Position numbers and translations under genes: made by a program | Shown here: in pieces, positions 54,301 to 64,000 of the stretch | Numbering within the stretch: position 1 is the stretch's first letter | Layout of the letters: each line of letters opens with the position of its first letter | Assembly: GCF_012489685.1 (NCBI RefSeq) | Contig: NC_080046.1 | Coordinates: forward strand, 870,501-934,500 | Source: Lotus japonicus | Lineage: Eukaryota > Streptophyta > Magnoliopsida > Fabales > Fabaceae | DNA length: 64,000 nucleotides | Reading direction: 5' to 3' | The notes under the pieces: generated by a model | What the model saw: the letters and a program-made list of their open reading frames with translations, nothing else | Database searches by the model: none | What the model was told of the DNA's origin: nothing

Positions 54301-56383
54301 CAGGGCTAGTGATCATGGCGGCGACCTTAAAGAAGCGTTTGATCAGTTAAGAACATATCAAATGAAGTTAAACCCTGAGAAGTGTTCTTTTGGGATCCAG
54401 GGAGGAAAATTCTTGGGATTTATGTTAACATCAAGAGGAATAGAAGTAAACCCAGATAAGGGAAGGGCGATCTTGGAAATGAAAAGCCCAACAAGTGTAA
54501 AGGAGGTTCAGCGTTTGACAGGGCGAATGGCCGCCTTGTCACGTTTCTTGCCAATGGCGGGTGACAAAGCGGCCCCGTTCTTCACATGTTTAAAAAAGAA
54601 TTCAAAGTTTCAGTGGACAGAGGAATGCGAACAAGCTTTTACCAAATTGAAAGAAACATTGGCCACATTACCGGTACTCTCCAAGCCAACACCAGGCGTT
54701 CCATTAGTGCTCTATTTGGCGGTTACTGACAAGGCGGTAAGTACGGTTTTGCTCCAGGAAGAAGGAAAAAAGCAGAAAGTTATATATTTCGTGAGCCATA
54801 CTTTACAGGGGGCAGAATTGCGGTACCAAAAAATTGAAAAGGCGGCTTTGGCGATTCTGAAAACTGCAAGGCGCCTCAGACCTTACTTCCAAAGTTTCCA
54901 AGTCAAAATTAAAACTGATGTTCCCTTAAGGCAAGTACTTCAGAAGCCTGATTTATCAGGGCGATTGGTTAGCTGGTCAGTTGAGCTGTCAGAGTATGAC
55001 TTACAATATGAGCCAAGGGGCCAAGTCACAGTCCAGAGTTTAATTGACTTCGTGGCGGAATTAACACCCACTGAAGGAGAGAAGACTCAAGGAGAATGGG
55101 TCCTGTCTGTGGATGGATCCTCTAATAACACTGGAAGTGGGGCGGGAATAACAATCGAAAGTCCAGATAAAATGATCATTGAACAGTCTCTCAAGTTCGA
55201 GTTCAAGGCGAGCAACAATCAATCTGAGTACGAGGCTCTGATTGCCGGCTTAAGGTTGGCCATTGAATTGGGAGTCCAGAAGTTATTTATCAAAGGAGAT
55301 TCGCAGTTAGTGGTTAAACAAGTGAAAGGTGAGTACCAGGTGAAGGATCCGCAACTGTCCAAATATTTGGAAGTGGTGCGCAGATTGATGATGGAGGTCA
55401 AAGAAATCAAAATAGAACATGTCCCGAGGGGACAAAATGAGAGGGCTGATGTATTGGCGAAGTTGGCAAGCACAGGGAAATTGGGCAACTACCAGACAGT
55501 CATTCAAGAAACCCTGCCTCGCCCGAGCATTGATTTGGTAGAAATAAAGTTGAAAGCTGTAAAGTCAGTCAGTGAGGGCGAGATATCTTGGATGGAATCG
55601 ATTAAAACCTTCTTAGAGAACCCACCAAAGGAGGATGATTTGAACACGAGAGCAAAACGAAGGGAAGCCAGTTTTTACACACTGGTGGGTGGAGAGTTGT
55701 ATCGGCGAGGAATCATGTCTCCTATGCTCAAATGTGTCGATATCAAGGACGCCCTCGGAATAATGGCGGAAGTCCACGAAGGCGTGTGTTCTAGTCATAT
55801 TGGCGGGCGATCCTTGGCAGTTAAGGTGATAAGAGCAGGATTCTATTGGCCAACGATGAAGAAGGATTGTTTGGAGTATGTTAAGAAATGTGAAAAATGT
55901 CAAGTCTTTTCTGACCTACACAAGGCTCCACCAGAAGAATTAACAACCATGATGGCGCCTTGGCCGTTCGCCATGTGGGGGACCGATATCTTAGGACCAT
56001 TCCCTGTGGCGAAGGCACAAATGAAGTACATCATCGTGGCGGTTGATTACTTCACTAAGTGGATAGAGGCTGAGGCAGTAGCAACTATCACGGCCGCTAA
56101 GGTCAGGAGCTTCTTGTGGCGAAGGATTATTTGTAGATTTGGGGTTCCCAGGGCATTAGTAATGGACAACGGAACACAATTCACAAGTAGTGTTACCCGA
56201 GAATTTTGTACAGAAATGGGAATCGAGATGCGATTTGCCTCTGTAGAACATCCACAGACCAATGGGCAGGCTGAATCGGCTAACAAAGTTATCCTGAAGG
56301 GTTTAAAGAAGAAACTGGATGCGTTCTTTGGGCATACAACACCACGGAGCAGTCAAGCACAAAGGAAACCCCGTATCGTCTAA
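51362..56383 (+). CDS. gag-pol: Element 2 gag-pol polyprotein, truncated in integrase
   Basis: 1673 aa from an ATG 41 bp after the PBS. A very Arg/Gly-rich N-terminus precedes gag (MQWFIRQPPFSIDNF, about 220-235). A zinc-knuckle-like WCEYHRALGHTTDNCW follows near 447, then protease DQGSSADII near 592 and RT YVDD near 968. Next come RNase H and a second RNase H (VDGSSNN near 1250), then integrase HHCC near 1473 and the DDE core about 1539-1640. After KGLKKKLD (about 1648) the frame shifts and ends in an unrelated tail of 16-18 residues. Compared with element 1, roughly ten codons are missing at this point, with loss of frame. No stop separates gag and pol, unlike element 1. Confidence 0.95.
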   Translation: METRSYGVGRRDHRRRGGGRHGGRAGGRNNNRPVLDDREQEASSEGVHSVAPSPASLVNAAPGRPSDLIAKSDPGVRRRSTPPDYVNLEDLKTTAPRRAQEAVTGITPAALQQMLDTLQKVQSQNEQLQAQVEYLTQRQNFKQEQRLEAEDVVEFQPFVPAITRVDIPKHLQTMALDAFSGESDPMEHLRYFNTKMVIGGASDAVKCRLLPSTFKGMAMQWFIRQPPFSIDNFTDLSTKFLTQFSANKTTKATMFDLISIHQQPGEKLKTYMARFSKMAVQLEDENPDVCLASFKNGLRAGDLNRDLTRRPAKDMMDLRARVQEFILIEQDDQKKQEREEGRKQSQSGGVSQDKSKAGKETRIAQTPRVPRPGPYHNSKPGFQNTWHRNSQGPAAATAGQPGASPTPIPLTKLNAPLSTILRAVGQTNVVQYPPPPRRPPANVDTNRWCEYHRALGHTTDNCWNLRREIDRLIKAGHLANFVKDTAAPEVAKITQGDKGKGKEIVEELGDPAGECSSIAGGFGGGAISSKARKRYVAAVHSVQESNEGECWVNHSPIIFTPQDFAHVIPHDNDPIVVTIRVNNYVTKKVFLDQGSSADIIYGDAFDRLGLKESDLKPYRGTLVGFTGDRVSVRGYVEIPTAFGEGEFVKKFQVKYLVLACRANYNVLLGRDTLNKVCAVISTAHLTVKYPACNGKVGILRVDQNAARECYLRSVALFGRKAAKESHRITEIFPQEGFSLDPRDDADDFRPQPLEETKQVQVKDKFLKIGSGLTTEQEDRLITLLGDNLDLFAWTINDVPGIDPKVITHKLAIRPGATPVIQPRRRMSEEKNKAVQVETEKLIKARFIREVQYPTWLANVVMVKKANGKWRMCTDYTSLNKVCPKDSYPLPNVDKLVDGASGNELLSLVDAYSGYNQIMMHPSDEESTAFMTNQANYCYKTMPFGLKNAGATYQRLMDKIFSKQVGRNMEVYVDDMIVKSARASDHGGDLKEAFDQLRTYQMKLNPEKCSFGIQGGKFLGFMLTSRGIEVNPDKGRAILEMKSPTSVKEVQRLTGRMAALSRFLPMAGDKAAPFFTCLKKNSKFQWTEECEQAFTKLKETLATLPVLSKPTPGVPLVLYLAVTDKAVSTVLLQEEGKKQKVIYFVSHTLQGAELRYQKIEKAALAILKTARRLRPYFQSFQVKIKTDVPLRQVLQKPDLSGRLVSWSVELSEYDLQYEPRGQVTVQSLIDFVAELTPTEGEKTQGEWVLSVDGSSNNTGSGAGITIESPDKMIIEQSLKFEFKASNNQSEYEALIAGLRLAIELGVQKLFIKGDSQLVVKQVKGEYQVKDPQLSKYLEVVRRLMMEVKEIKIEHVPRGQNERADVLAKLASTGKLGNYQTVIQETLPRPSIDLVEIKLKAVKSVSEGEISWMESIKTFLENPPKEDDLNTRAKRREASFYTLVGGELYRRGIMSPMLKCVDIKDALGIMAEVHEGVCSSHIGGRSLAVKVIRAGFYWPTMKKDCLEYVKKCEKCQVFSDLHKAPPEELTTMMAPWPFAMWGTDILGPFPVAKAQMKYIIVAVDYFTKWIEAEAVATITAAKVRSFLWRRIICRFGVPRALVMDNGTQFTSSVTREFCTEMGIEMRFASVEHPQTNGQAESANKVILKGLKKKLDAFFGHTTPRSSQAQRKPRIV

Positions 56384-56778
56384 CTTATGGAACTGACGCC
56401 ATGCTCCCAGTGGAAATTGAAAACCAAAATTGGCGAGTGGCTCGGTTTAATGAAAATGACAACGGAGAAAACTTAATAGCAAATCTAATTATGCTGCCCG
56501 AGGAACAACGAGAGGCCCACATAAGAAATGAGGCGGGAAAAGTGAAGGTGGCAAGAAAATTCTCAACAAAAGTGGTGCCAAGAAAAATGAGGGTAGGAGA
56601 CTTAGTGCTCCGAAAAAATACAATGCCCGATAAACACAACAAACTCTCACCCAACTGGGGCGGGCCTTACAGGATTATTGGCGATGTTGGAGGAGGAGCT
56701 TATAAGTTGGAACAACTAAGCGGTCAAAAGGTTCCACGAACATGGAACGCCTCTCATCTAAAGCAGTATTTTAGTTAG
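56339..56778 (+). pseudogene. Element 2 integrase C-terminal part, out of frame
   Basis: The integrase tail continues in another frame, recognisable from about 56315-56340. The ATG-initiated ORF starts at 56401 (MLPVEIENQNW). It contains the GPYRI motif and ends LKQYFS, matching the end of element 1 pol. It is detached from the polyprotein by the small deletion upstream, so it would not be made as part of integrase. Confidence 0.88.
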
Positions 56779-57249
56779 TAGAAACAACAAATGTGAACGA
56801 AGTCGCACTCTTTTTCCCTTTCTTTGGAAAGGTTTTTAATGAGGCGACAATTGTAATGAAGGGACAATTGTTCCCATACGAAAGAAAATTAAAGAAAAGA
56901 TCATTTCAACAGAATCATATATGTTTTGAATTTTTATTACGAGTTCATGCAATGCAAATCGTATCAAGGTATGCAATACCGCGAGTAAACCTTTCGGAAT
57001 AAGAAAGTATCGCCTTCAAAAGTTAAAAGCCTTGGCAATTCTAGTGGCCACTAGAAACCAAGCCTCGTCGAAAAATCGGCTAAGGTATATAACAACGAAA
57101 GTTGGGAACAACTAAAAACAACGAATGAACTTAAGATGATATCCATTTAAAGTAGAAAAAAGGGGGCGATGCCCATACATGATTTGGAATGAAAATAAAA
57201 CAGGGCAATGCCCAAAGAAAAATTTCAACTTCATAAAATAAAAACAAAT
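56779..57249. other. Element 2 spacer between pol and the antisense gene
   Basis: About 470 bp with no supported gene. It must hold the 3' end signals of both convergent transcripts. Several AATAAAA-like motifs occur on both strands near 57180-57245. Confidence 0.45.
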
Positions 57250-58352
57250 TCAAGCCAGGTTCTCGTGGTTGGCGTTGTTGTCCTGGCTTGTCCCAGCTTG
57301 AGGATCTTCCTTCCCTTGATCCTCATTCCTGTGCTGCTCATTCCCATCCTCGCCATCTTCTTCAGGCTCACTCTCATCATTGAATTGGGGAAGGAGATCG
57401 AGGCTAATGTCATCATCACCAACTACTTGACCATCCTTGATCTCCTTCAGCCACCCAATGCGGGAAAGATCAAAGCCCGGCTCAACTACACTGATCTGCT
57501 CTTTGGCCGCCAGAAAGCCTTGAGCATATTGGAGAGAAGCACGCCCTAGGATGGAAGCATTCAGGCGATCATGTTTCTTCTCCAACTTTTGATATTTGGC
57601 TTGAATGGCAGTGTGCTTGTCATTTATGGCTTCTTTAAGAGACTTTGTCTTTTGAAGAAGCAGGTCCGAAGCAGCCAAGTCTTCAGTTAACTTAGCACAC
57701 TTCTCCTCAGCAGATTTCAGCTTGTTGTTGGCAGTCTCAGCATCAGTTTTAGCCTGCTCATAGGCTGTTTTGTAATCAGCTGCCTTCTTCTCAAAACGGT
57801 TCTTGGCTGAGATCAACTCTTTTACACACTGAGCCATTCCCGCCACAGTGCTGGCGGCAGAAAGCGCGTGATGGATCGCCATGGAAGCAATGTTGGGGGG
57901 ACCCTGACCGGAAATGTCCTTGTGAATCCGGTTGTCAAAAGTACGGGTCATGAATTCCAGCCCATTGAAGTGAGGATCCGACAAGCTCAGCAAGGGGGGA
58001 GGAGCTTCGCCACCAATGGCTGAACTAGGGCCAGCCTGGCCAAATGGAGTTGATGGGCGGTTGATCAGCGTGCTTGAATCTTGTTGAGGGGGCGGGACAT
58101 TGTCATGTCCCTTCTTTTTCTCAGCTGGACGACTTTTTGAATCAAGAGTTGATTGGTGGAGAGGCTTACCACCAGCAGCACCTGAAGTTTTTTGACGTTT
58201 AGGGTCCCTGACGTTGTCAGAACCCGAGGTACCCTCATTTTTCTTCTTCTGCTCAGTTTCGGCGGCCCTCTTTTTCGCCGCCGCAGCAGACTGGGCGAGG
58301 TACTCCTTCATCTTGAGTGGGTTCGCGTCAACCTTGCCTTTTCCCATCGTAG
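57250..58352 (-). CDS. Antisense gene of element 2, exon 2: coiled-coil protein
   Basis: From the acceptor (AG at 58354-58353) to the TGA at 57250. An internal ATG at 58347 would allow separate initiation (365 aa). The sequence is Lys-rich at first (KKRAAETEQKKK), then low-complexity Pro/Ser. A long heptad-like stretch of about 95 residues follows (from AQCVKELISAKNRFEKK to QKLEKKHDRLNAS). A conserved-looking segment and a strongly acidic tail (ESEPEEDGEDG) end it. It has no retrotransposon enzymatic motif. Function unknown; a structural or chromatin-associated role is only a guess. Confidence 0.75.
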
Positions 58353-58429
58353 CTGTACGGAAAACATCAATTAGACGAGATACATGAACAAAAAGAAAAA
58401 GAAGTTACGTACAAAGATTATAAACTTAC
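58353..58429 (-). other. Predicted intron of the element 2 antisense gene
   Basis: 77 bp on minus, beginning GTAAGT and ending TTTTCCGTACAG after a pyrimidine-rich tract. It joins the two ORFs in frame (phase 1). On the plus (sense) strand the same bases have no GT-AG pair, so it would be carried intact in the genomic RNA. Confidence 0.72.
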
Positions 58430-59384
58430 TAAAAAATTGATTTAAAGTGCCGGACTTCGACGCCTCAATCAAGTCGTGACCGGAAATTACTGGTAGTGTG
58501 CGGAGGTAATCGGCGACGCCTTGTTCAGATTCATCCAAGGCGTCGTATGAAACAGATATTTTTCGGCGGGGGTTCTTTGTCCAGTAAAAAGGGAAGAGGG
58601 GGTTATTGTCAGAATCTCGGAACAAGTTCTTTATTTCGGGCGACTCCACAACTTTAAAGTATTTCTTCTGCCATACTTTGTAATGGCTTTTAAGGGCGGT
58701 AAACCGACTCATGTTCTTACGGGCTAATAGTGGAACCCATTTCACAGAAGTAGGTTTAGTAGTGACTGATTTATAGAAAAGGAAGAACAAGGGATAGGTT
58801 GGAGTGAAACTCAAGTGTTCACAAAGAATTTCAAAGCAGCGGAGGAAACCCCAGGCGTTGGGCTGGAGTTGGCAAGGCGCCACATTCAGAAAAGAAAGAA
58901 CGTGACATATAAACGGCGAGAAAGGAAGTTTAATGTTTAAATCTAAGAAGAAATAGCCATAAACAAAGAAAAAATCGGGCGATCCATCGTCTGGTTCTTT
59001 ACGCAACAGAACACAGTCATCTTCGCCACATGGGAGGACATTCAACAGATGATCTTCATTATTCGAGGTGGCGGGATCTATCTTCGTGAACCCTTGAGCA
59101 GAAATTCGAAGCGAACTAATGCTCCCAACGCTGCTCCAGATAGAATGCAACAGACATTTATCTTCAACTAAATGCACGTCAGAGCGCCATTCAGGTGAAG
59201 ACAAATCTCCATTAGAGGAGAGAATTGAGTCTACAGAGCCGGCGGGACCGGAATCATCATGGGTAGAAGGCGAGGAATGAATTTCAATTATAGAGGGGGC
59301 GACAACTTCCTCCTCCGTGGAGGGTGAAGAAAGTTCTAGGGAAGAAAGGCTAGCGTTTGGTAAAGACATGCGAGGCAGTTTCAT
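58430..59384 (-). CDS. Antisense gene of element 2, exon 1: PF04195-like
   Basis: 955 nt from the ATG at 59384 (a second ATG five codons on is possible) to a strong donor (A-GTAAGT). Unspliced, the frame ends at 58371 with a Phe-rich tail encoded by the intron's pyrimidine tract, which argues for splicing. The N-terminus is Ser/Glu-rich. The core has LPFSPFICHVLSFLNVAPCQ, then LQPNAWGFLRCFEILCEHL, and later FPFYWTKNPRRK, the PF04195 landmarks also seen in element 1. With exon 2 the phase fits exactly: 955 + 1103 = 2058 nt, 685 codons plus stop. Confidence 0.8.
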
Positions 59385-60059
59385 AAAAAGAAGATGAACA
59401 GAGTTAAAAGTAAAAAGAAGATGAACAGAGTTAAAAGAAGAAAGAAGATGAACAGAGTCAGAGAAAAAAGAAGTAAACGAAGAGTCTCAAGAAAGAGAAA
59501 AACTAACCAGAGGGAGAACCGTGAATTTGAGAAAGGAGAACGTCGGCGATAGGGGAGCACCGCGCAATGACGACGGCCGGAGGAAGAAAAGGTTCACCGG
59601 AGTTCAAAGAAGAGAATGAAAGCTGCGGTGAAAAGGGTTTTCAGAGCAAAAGTTTTAAGAAAGTGAAAAATGAAAAGTGAAAAGGGGATTTTATAGAGAG
59701 AAAGGAAGAGAGAGAATGAGTGGGGGAAGATCGTGGGATCGTGGGATTTGAAATTCGAAAAGTTAGGAAGCGAAAAGACATTACTCCTCGAGACGCGCAA
59801 CTGAAGATTGCATTTATAACAAATGATGACGAAATCCCGGAAAATAAGGATACGTGCGTCAGTTGAAAAGACGTGGTTGACGGTTATGATTAATGGCGAC
59901 ATATCTTTGAAATGGCAACAAAGGTGGCGAAGCGTGAAAATGGCGATGTAACAACGAAGGTAAAATGGCGATGAACGAATAAACAATAGAGGCGAACTAC
60001 TAGGTAACATGATGAAGACATTTCAACTCTCTACTCGAGTCTCATGTCTTGGGGGCATG
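59385..60059 (-). promoter_or_regulatory. Likely promoter/leader of the antisense gene in element 2
   Basis: Between exon 1 and the 3' LTR. A triplicated purine-rich repeat of about 25 bp (AAAAGAAGATGAACAGAGT) lies at 59383-59460. On minus the region is pyrimidine-rich, as in plant leaders, with a TATAAAAT block at about 59689-59696. At its right end GTCTTGGGGGCATG (60046-60059) is the likely polypurine tract of the element. Confidence 0.45.
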
Positions 60060-60437
60060 TGGACTGGGCGGGACATAAAGAAGATTATGTCCCGCCCAAA
60101 ATGAACAAATAACCATTGAAGATAGCCATGGCGGGAAAGGCGACACGACGAGCTTCATTGCCCTCCCTTAGATGATGGACCCACAAGCCAGCTGGAAGAT
60201 TCCTTTGGATTTGTCTTATATGTACAGGGATTTGGGCCCTGATTGTCAGGCCCAAATATAGGAAAGATCCATATCATGACCACCCCCTCTATAAAAGGGG
60301 AGGTCATCCACTTGTACGAAACCAACTTTTTCAGCATTAATGAGAATATTCCTTTTATGGTAGTTTTGCTATTTTAGTGCTCTGCTAGGGTTTACTTTTT
60401 ATCTTTCTCTTACATAAGCTTGCCCTAGTACAGAACA
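60060..60437 (+). repeat. 3' LTR of element 2
   Basis: 378 bp; no difference from 50924-51301 seen by eye, including the hairpin at 60066-60097. Confidence 0.95.
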
Positions 60438-60442
60438 AGACC
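60438..60442. repeat. Target-site duplication AGACC of element 2, right copy
   Basis: Exact copy of 50919-50923. Confidence 0.93.
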
Positions 60443-60469
60443 CATTTTGATTTCAGATTTTTTATGAGG
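60441..60469. repeat. 29-bp direct repeat at the element 2 insertion site, right unit
   Basis: Second unit of the target tandem repeat, 28 of 29 identical to 50893-50921. Confidence 0.85.
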
Positions 60470-60950
60470 CCCATTATTGTATATTAAATTGGAATGGTGT
60501 TATTCCAAGCATTAAAATGGTATTTATTTTGCTTACAAAAGAAGTCAAGAATTACAGGCGTGATAATTTTGTGGAGAAAATAACGGGTCAGTCAATTTAC
60601 GTCAATCATTAACACCATGAAACAATTTTGAGATTCATGGTCTAAAAGGTCACGCTGATTTCAAATTAAGTTTGATTGAACATATTAATTAATTTCATAT
60701 TTTACTGTATTAACACCACTTTAATTGTATTTCATTTTTTCCTAAAATTCCTCATTTTGATGATTAATTAACGTGCAGCCTGAAATTTTGGTCCATATTA
60801 ATTAATTTATTTTGGTCAAAGTCCATATTAATTAATTTAAATGACGAAAATTGAGCGGAAAAAAAATTCCTTTCAAAGCACGCTCATGGTATTCTTCAAC
60901 TTCATCATTCCTTCCCATCAAATATTAGCTTTGAAATATACTTTGTTCTA

Positions 60951-62170
60951 ATGGCAATCGACGATCTTGTCACCATCTATGCCTCAAAGGAGAACTGGAC
61001 TATTGTTGCAAAGGTAAACCGTTTGTGGCTTAGTCCGAGCTTATATGGCTCCAAACTTCCAATGTTTATATGAGTTTTGTATGGAGACTCATTTGTTGAC
61101 AACACATTTATTTGAATTAAACCTATTTATTTTAATGCAAGGTCAATTGATTCCACTCATTTATTTGAAAAAATCAAATTGAAGAGTCACAACTATAGAA
61201 TACAAACATTAGGATATTGGATTTTGCTTTTTCTTATTTAAAAAAATGGATTTATTTCCGAAATAAACTTTTAATGATTAAAATATAATAGTGAGATTTG
61301 AATTTGAAATACATAATGTCATAATGCATTTCCTTTGATTTAGGTGGTGATGCCCATCATTGACAACCTTTATTTTGCTTGACTTTTTGTGTTTAATGCT
61401 TGACTTTTTTTCATTTAAAATATAAAGTAAAATTGATTCTAATTAATGCTTGACTTTTATTTGTATGAATTAGAGTCCAATCAATGCTGTCGAATTTGAG
61501 CTAACTCGAATGGAAAAAAAATTATCTTATGTTTAGTCATCATATTCAAATTATCCCTAAAAAGTCATTGCAATGAAAAAAAAAATCTAATAAAAAGTCA
61601 ATGGAATATTGTTGCAAAAGTCATTCGTTTATTGGTAAGTCCGAGCTTATACGGTTCTCTTTGGTTCAATTTTCAATCGACATTTTATTTCCCTTATATC
61701 ATATGAAAGATTTTAACCATTTTTTTTAACAAGTTGAATGCTTTTCAATTGCAGATGATGATTACCATATCATTGTTTGGAACTTCATATGCACAGGGGA
61801 AGTCAATTTTTGATTTTTCATTGTTTATAATTTTCAAATCGATTTTTTATCTCCCTATAATGTTCACTCATAACGTATTGATTTTAAGAAGAAAAAAAGT
61901 TTCATGTGATAAATCATGTGCATTGAATGCCTCTAGGAATATTAAAGGTAATTTTTTGGTATATCATATGCGTTGAATGTATCAGGTGGACGATGATGGA
62001 CTCAAACTTACAAATAATTTTAAATTCTGAGTACCAAGTCTACATGGCTCCCCCATATCACAAAAAAGTTATACTATGTTCCAGATTTCAGAGTACCAAA
62101 TTATCAGCAAATTCACAAACATCACGTCCAAAAAGGTTTTAATTTTCTGATTTGGTTTCCTAATGCACAA
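60951..62170 (+). pseudogene. RPA70-like OB-fold (DUF223-type) gene fragment, decayed
   Basis: The ATG at 60951 starts MAIDDLVTIYASKENWTIVAK, then VNRLWLSPSLYGSK if read through a potential GTAAAC donor. This is the entry pattern of plant RPA70-like OB folds (SKENWTI.V.V.RLW). A second, diverged copy of the block lies near 61605-61655. Around 61990-62035 the phrase DGLKLTNNFKF corresponds to the later OB-fold strand, followed by a stop. Exons cannot be joined without breaks, so I treat it as a relic. Such genes are common near plant Helitrons, but no Helitron ends were found. Confidence 0.45.
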
Positions 62171-64000
62171 AGATCAACAATTTCCTATTATTAAATTTGT
62201 AGTATAAACTTTTGATTTGATTGTGTCTAATTAATTTTCAAATCTTAATATTTAAATTAATATTTGACTAAAATCTATTTTTTTTATTCAAATATGTATA
62301 TTTGGTATCAAAATATAATTATTTAATGGTTTAAATCTGCAAGATTTTCCTCCATTTAAATGCTATATTCAATTTTTTTTTAAAAAAAAAACCTTTTGAC
62401 TAAACCTATTTAATGATTATTTCAAAAATTGAAGTTAGTCAAATATCAGCAAAATTAACGTTAGTCAAAATTAATGCTAAATTTCAGGTTAATTAATTTT
62501 AGTCAAATACTATATCCCTTACATTTTTTTATTTTAGTGATTAGTGCACTTATTAAATGATTTTTGAATTAACCTATTTAATAATTATTTTAAAAAATAA
62601 AGTTAGGTAAATATCAAAAACATTAATTGCTAAATTAATTTCCTTTTATGAAAAAACATTATTCAGTACACCTATTTAATAATTCTTAAATACATTAATT
62701 TTTACTCAATTAATAAATTCAATAAATGTTTTATTCCTTTCCTAAAAAATGATTTTAATACACCTATTTAAAATTTTTTAATTACAGTAATTTTTAGTCA
62801 ATTAATGAAAGAAATTAAATTATATATATATATACAATAAGTGCTATATTCAAAAAAATTTTAAAAAAATCTTTGAATTAACCTAATTAATGATTATTTC
62901 AAAAATTAAAGTTAGTCAAGTATCAATAACATTAACGGCTGAATTAATTTCCTTTTATAATAAATATTTGAATATTTAAAAATATTTGAATCAGTTTATA
63001 TAATGGAATAATTAATATATCATAAAACATGCATTTTTATTGTTTTAATTCATTTTCTATTTTAATATTTATTCAAATTATTTTTACTATCAATAAGATA
63101 ATTACGGAGCAAAATACAACACCTCTTTAATGTTGATTAATCAACTATCGTTGTATTTAATTAATGTCATTATTTAGAGCAAATTATTGACAACATTAAT
63201 AATGTACAATTTGTTGCAAATTTCTTACATTTCCGAACTAATTTATGCCTAAAAATGTTTTAATTACTAATTTTCATTGACTTCCACATCATGTTATTAA
63301 ATGACGCCGTGCCTTAAAACCAAGTAACATAGTCTGTTACTAAAAATAAATCGAATTTCCCACAAATAGAACCAAATATGATGGCCTAAAAGGTTGATTC
63401 CTATTATAACTCCACACTATAACTCTTTTGTCCGAATACCCGATGTCCTAAACCTTGATGCCAACTACAACTATTTAATCGGTGAGACTGTGGTATATTT
63501 ACCCGTGTCATTGCATCTATGACGAAGGAGTTGTATCTAACACCACACACAACGTGGTGTATCAAAAAGTATTCGATAATATTTGACACGTAAGTGCTTA
63601 TTTATCTTACAATTAATTTCAAATTAAATGTTATTATTATGAAAACTGATATGGTTATTATTTTTATTTTTGACAACATAAAAAGATGTCAAGCAGTTTA
63701 TTGATCATGTAATTTGAAGGTTTATTGGCGCTTTTATAAGGTTCGTTTATCATTTTCAAACTATACACAGTTTATATTTTTATTGGTTAATTATTATTAC
63801 TCTTATATAAATTTTTTACCTTTGTAGGTTCTATACCTCAAATATGCTTGATTGACAACAAGATCGGTTATGAAGTTTTTATCATTAATCATAGACTACA
63901 ACTTCTAATAAGCGTTCATGTCGTTGTCATTGTTATGTTTATCTTATTTCAATTTCAATGTAATGCATTCCTTCAAAATTTGGTTCTTATTACTATTCAA
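62171..64000. other. Very AT-rich intergenic DNA
   Basis: Repeated AATTAAT, CCTATTTAATAAT and AAGTTAGTCAAATATCA phrases recur every 100-250 bp (62395-62470, 62570-62630, 62880-62945), which suggests an old local duplication. A weak DANYNYLIG-like phrase near 63450 could be a last trace of the OB-fold gene. No gene supported. Confidence 0.4.

Larger units (their letters stand above)
50924..60437 (+). mobile_element. Element 2: Tat-lineage Ty3/Gypsy LTR retrotransposon with antisense gene
   Basis: 9514 bp, plus orientation, LTRs of 378 bp that appear identical, PBS at 51303-51320, TSD AGACC. Gag-pol is a single ORF of 1673 codons that loses frame within the integrase C-terminal part and resumes at 56401. 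Between pol and the 3' LTR lie two minus-strand ORFs that join through a GT-AG intron. The dual RNase H places it in Tat. Identical LTRs mean very recent insertion, so the integrase lesion is young or was inherited from a mobilised defective copy. Confidence 0.95.

Overview
The window is nuclear DNA of a flowering plant. It holds two intron-rich plant protein kinase genes, Ty3/Gypsy elements of the Tat and Reina-like chromovirus types, Copia and LINE relics, hAT, Mutator-like and CACTA-type DNA elements, and tRNA-derived SINEs. The low GC background and the repeat mix would fit a legume, but the sequence alone does not fix the species. There are no bacterial-style operons, CRISPR arrays or rRNA genes.

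Layout. About 1-2660 is intergenic, with a possible first exon of a minus-strand gene at the left edge, a decayed Tat-type LTR ending in a primer-binding-site relic near 1225, and an orphan CACTA-like terminus at 2239. A complete 14-exon casein kinase 1-like gene (466 aa) occupies 3081-10130 on the plus strand. Just downstream, a hAT-type MITE is split by a nearly intact Tat-lineage retrotransposon (element 1, 10591-19942, coding on minus, TSD ATCTG). A Copia relic interrupted by a hAT-like element follows (20250-22750).

A complete 13-exon NDR-type AGC kinase gene (547 aa) runs on minus from 41732 to 23741. Its introns are crowded with mobile DNA: a Copia gag relic, LTR remnants, a 0.9 kb hAT element, a small hAT MITE, a SINE, a non-coding LTR-pair element and a complete Reina-like chromovirus (element 3, 34339-39711, TSD AATAC) placed in an intron of about 126 bp. 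All 13 exons keep phase across GT-AG junctions.

From 43 kb to 51 kb is a repeat graveyard: a decayed SINE, a foldback MITE, a LINE relic, a degenerate tandem array with a period near 90 bp, a possible relic of Tat antisense ORFs, a 1.4 kb Mutator-like element with a 9-bp TSD, another SINE and a hexamer/tetramer minisatellite. A second Tat element (element 2, 50924-60437, identical LTRs by eye, TSD AGACC) follows. The rest is very AT-rich and holds a decayed RPA70-like OB-fold segment.

The most interesting object is an antisense gene inside element 2. Two minus-strand ORFs, a PF04195-like ORF and a coiled-coil ORF, join in frame through a GT-AG intron into one predicted 685-aa product, transcribed against gag-pol. 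Element 1 carries a decayed version at the same place. An intron with signals only on the antisense strand would survive retrotransposition of the sense RNA, which suggests a real antisense transcription unit.
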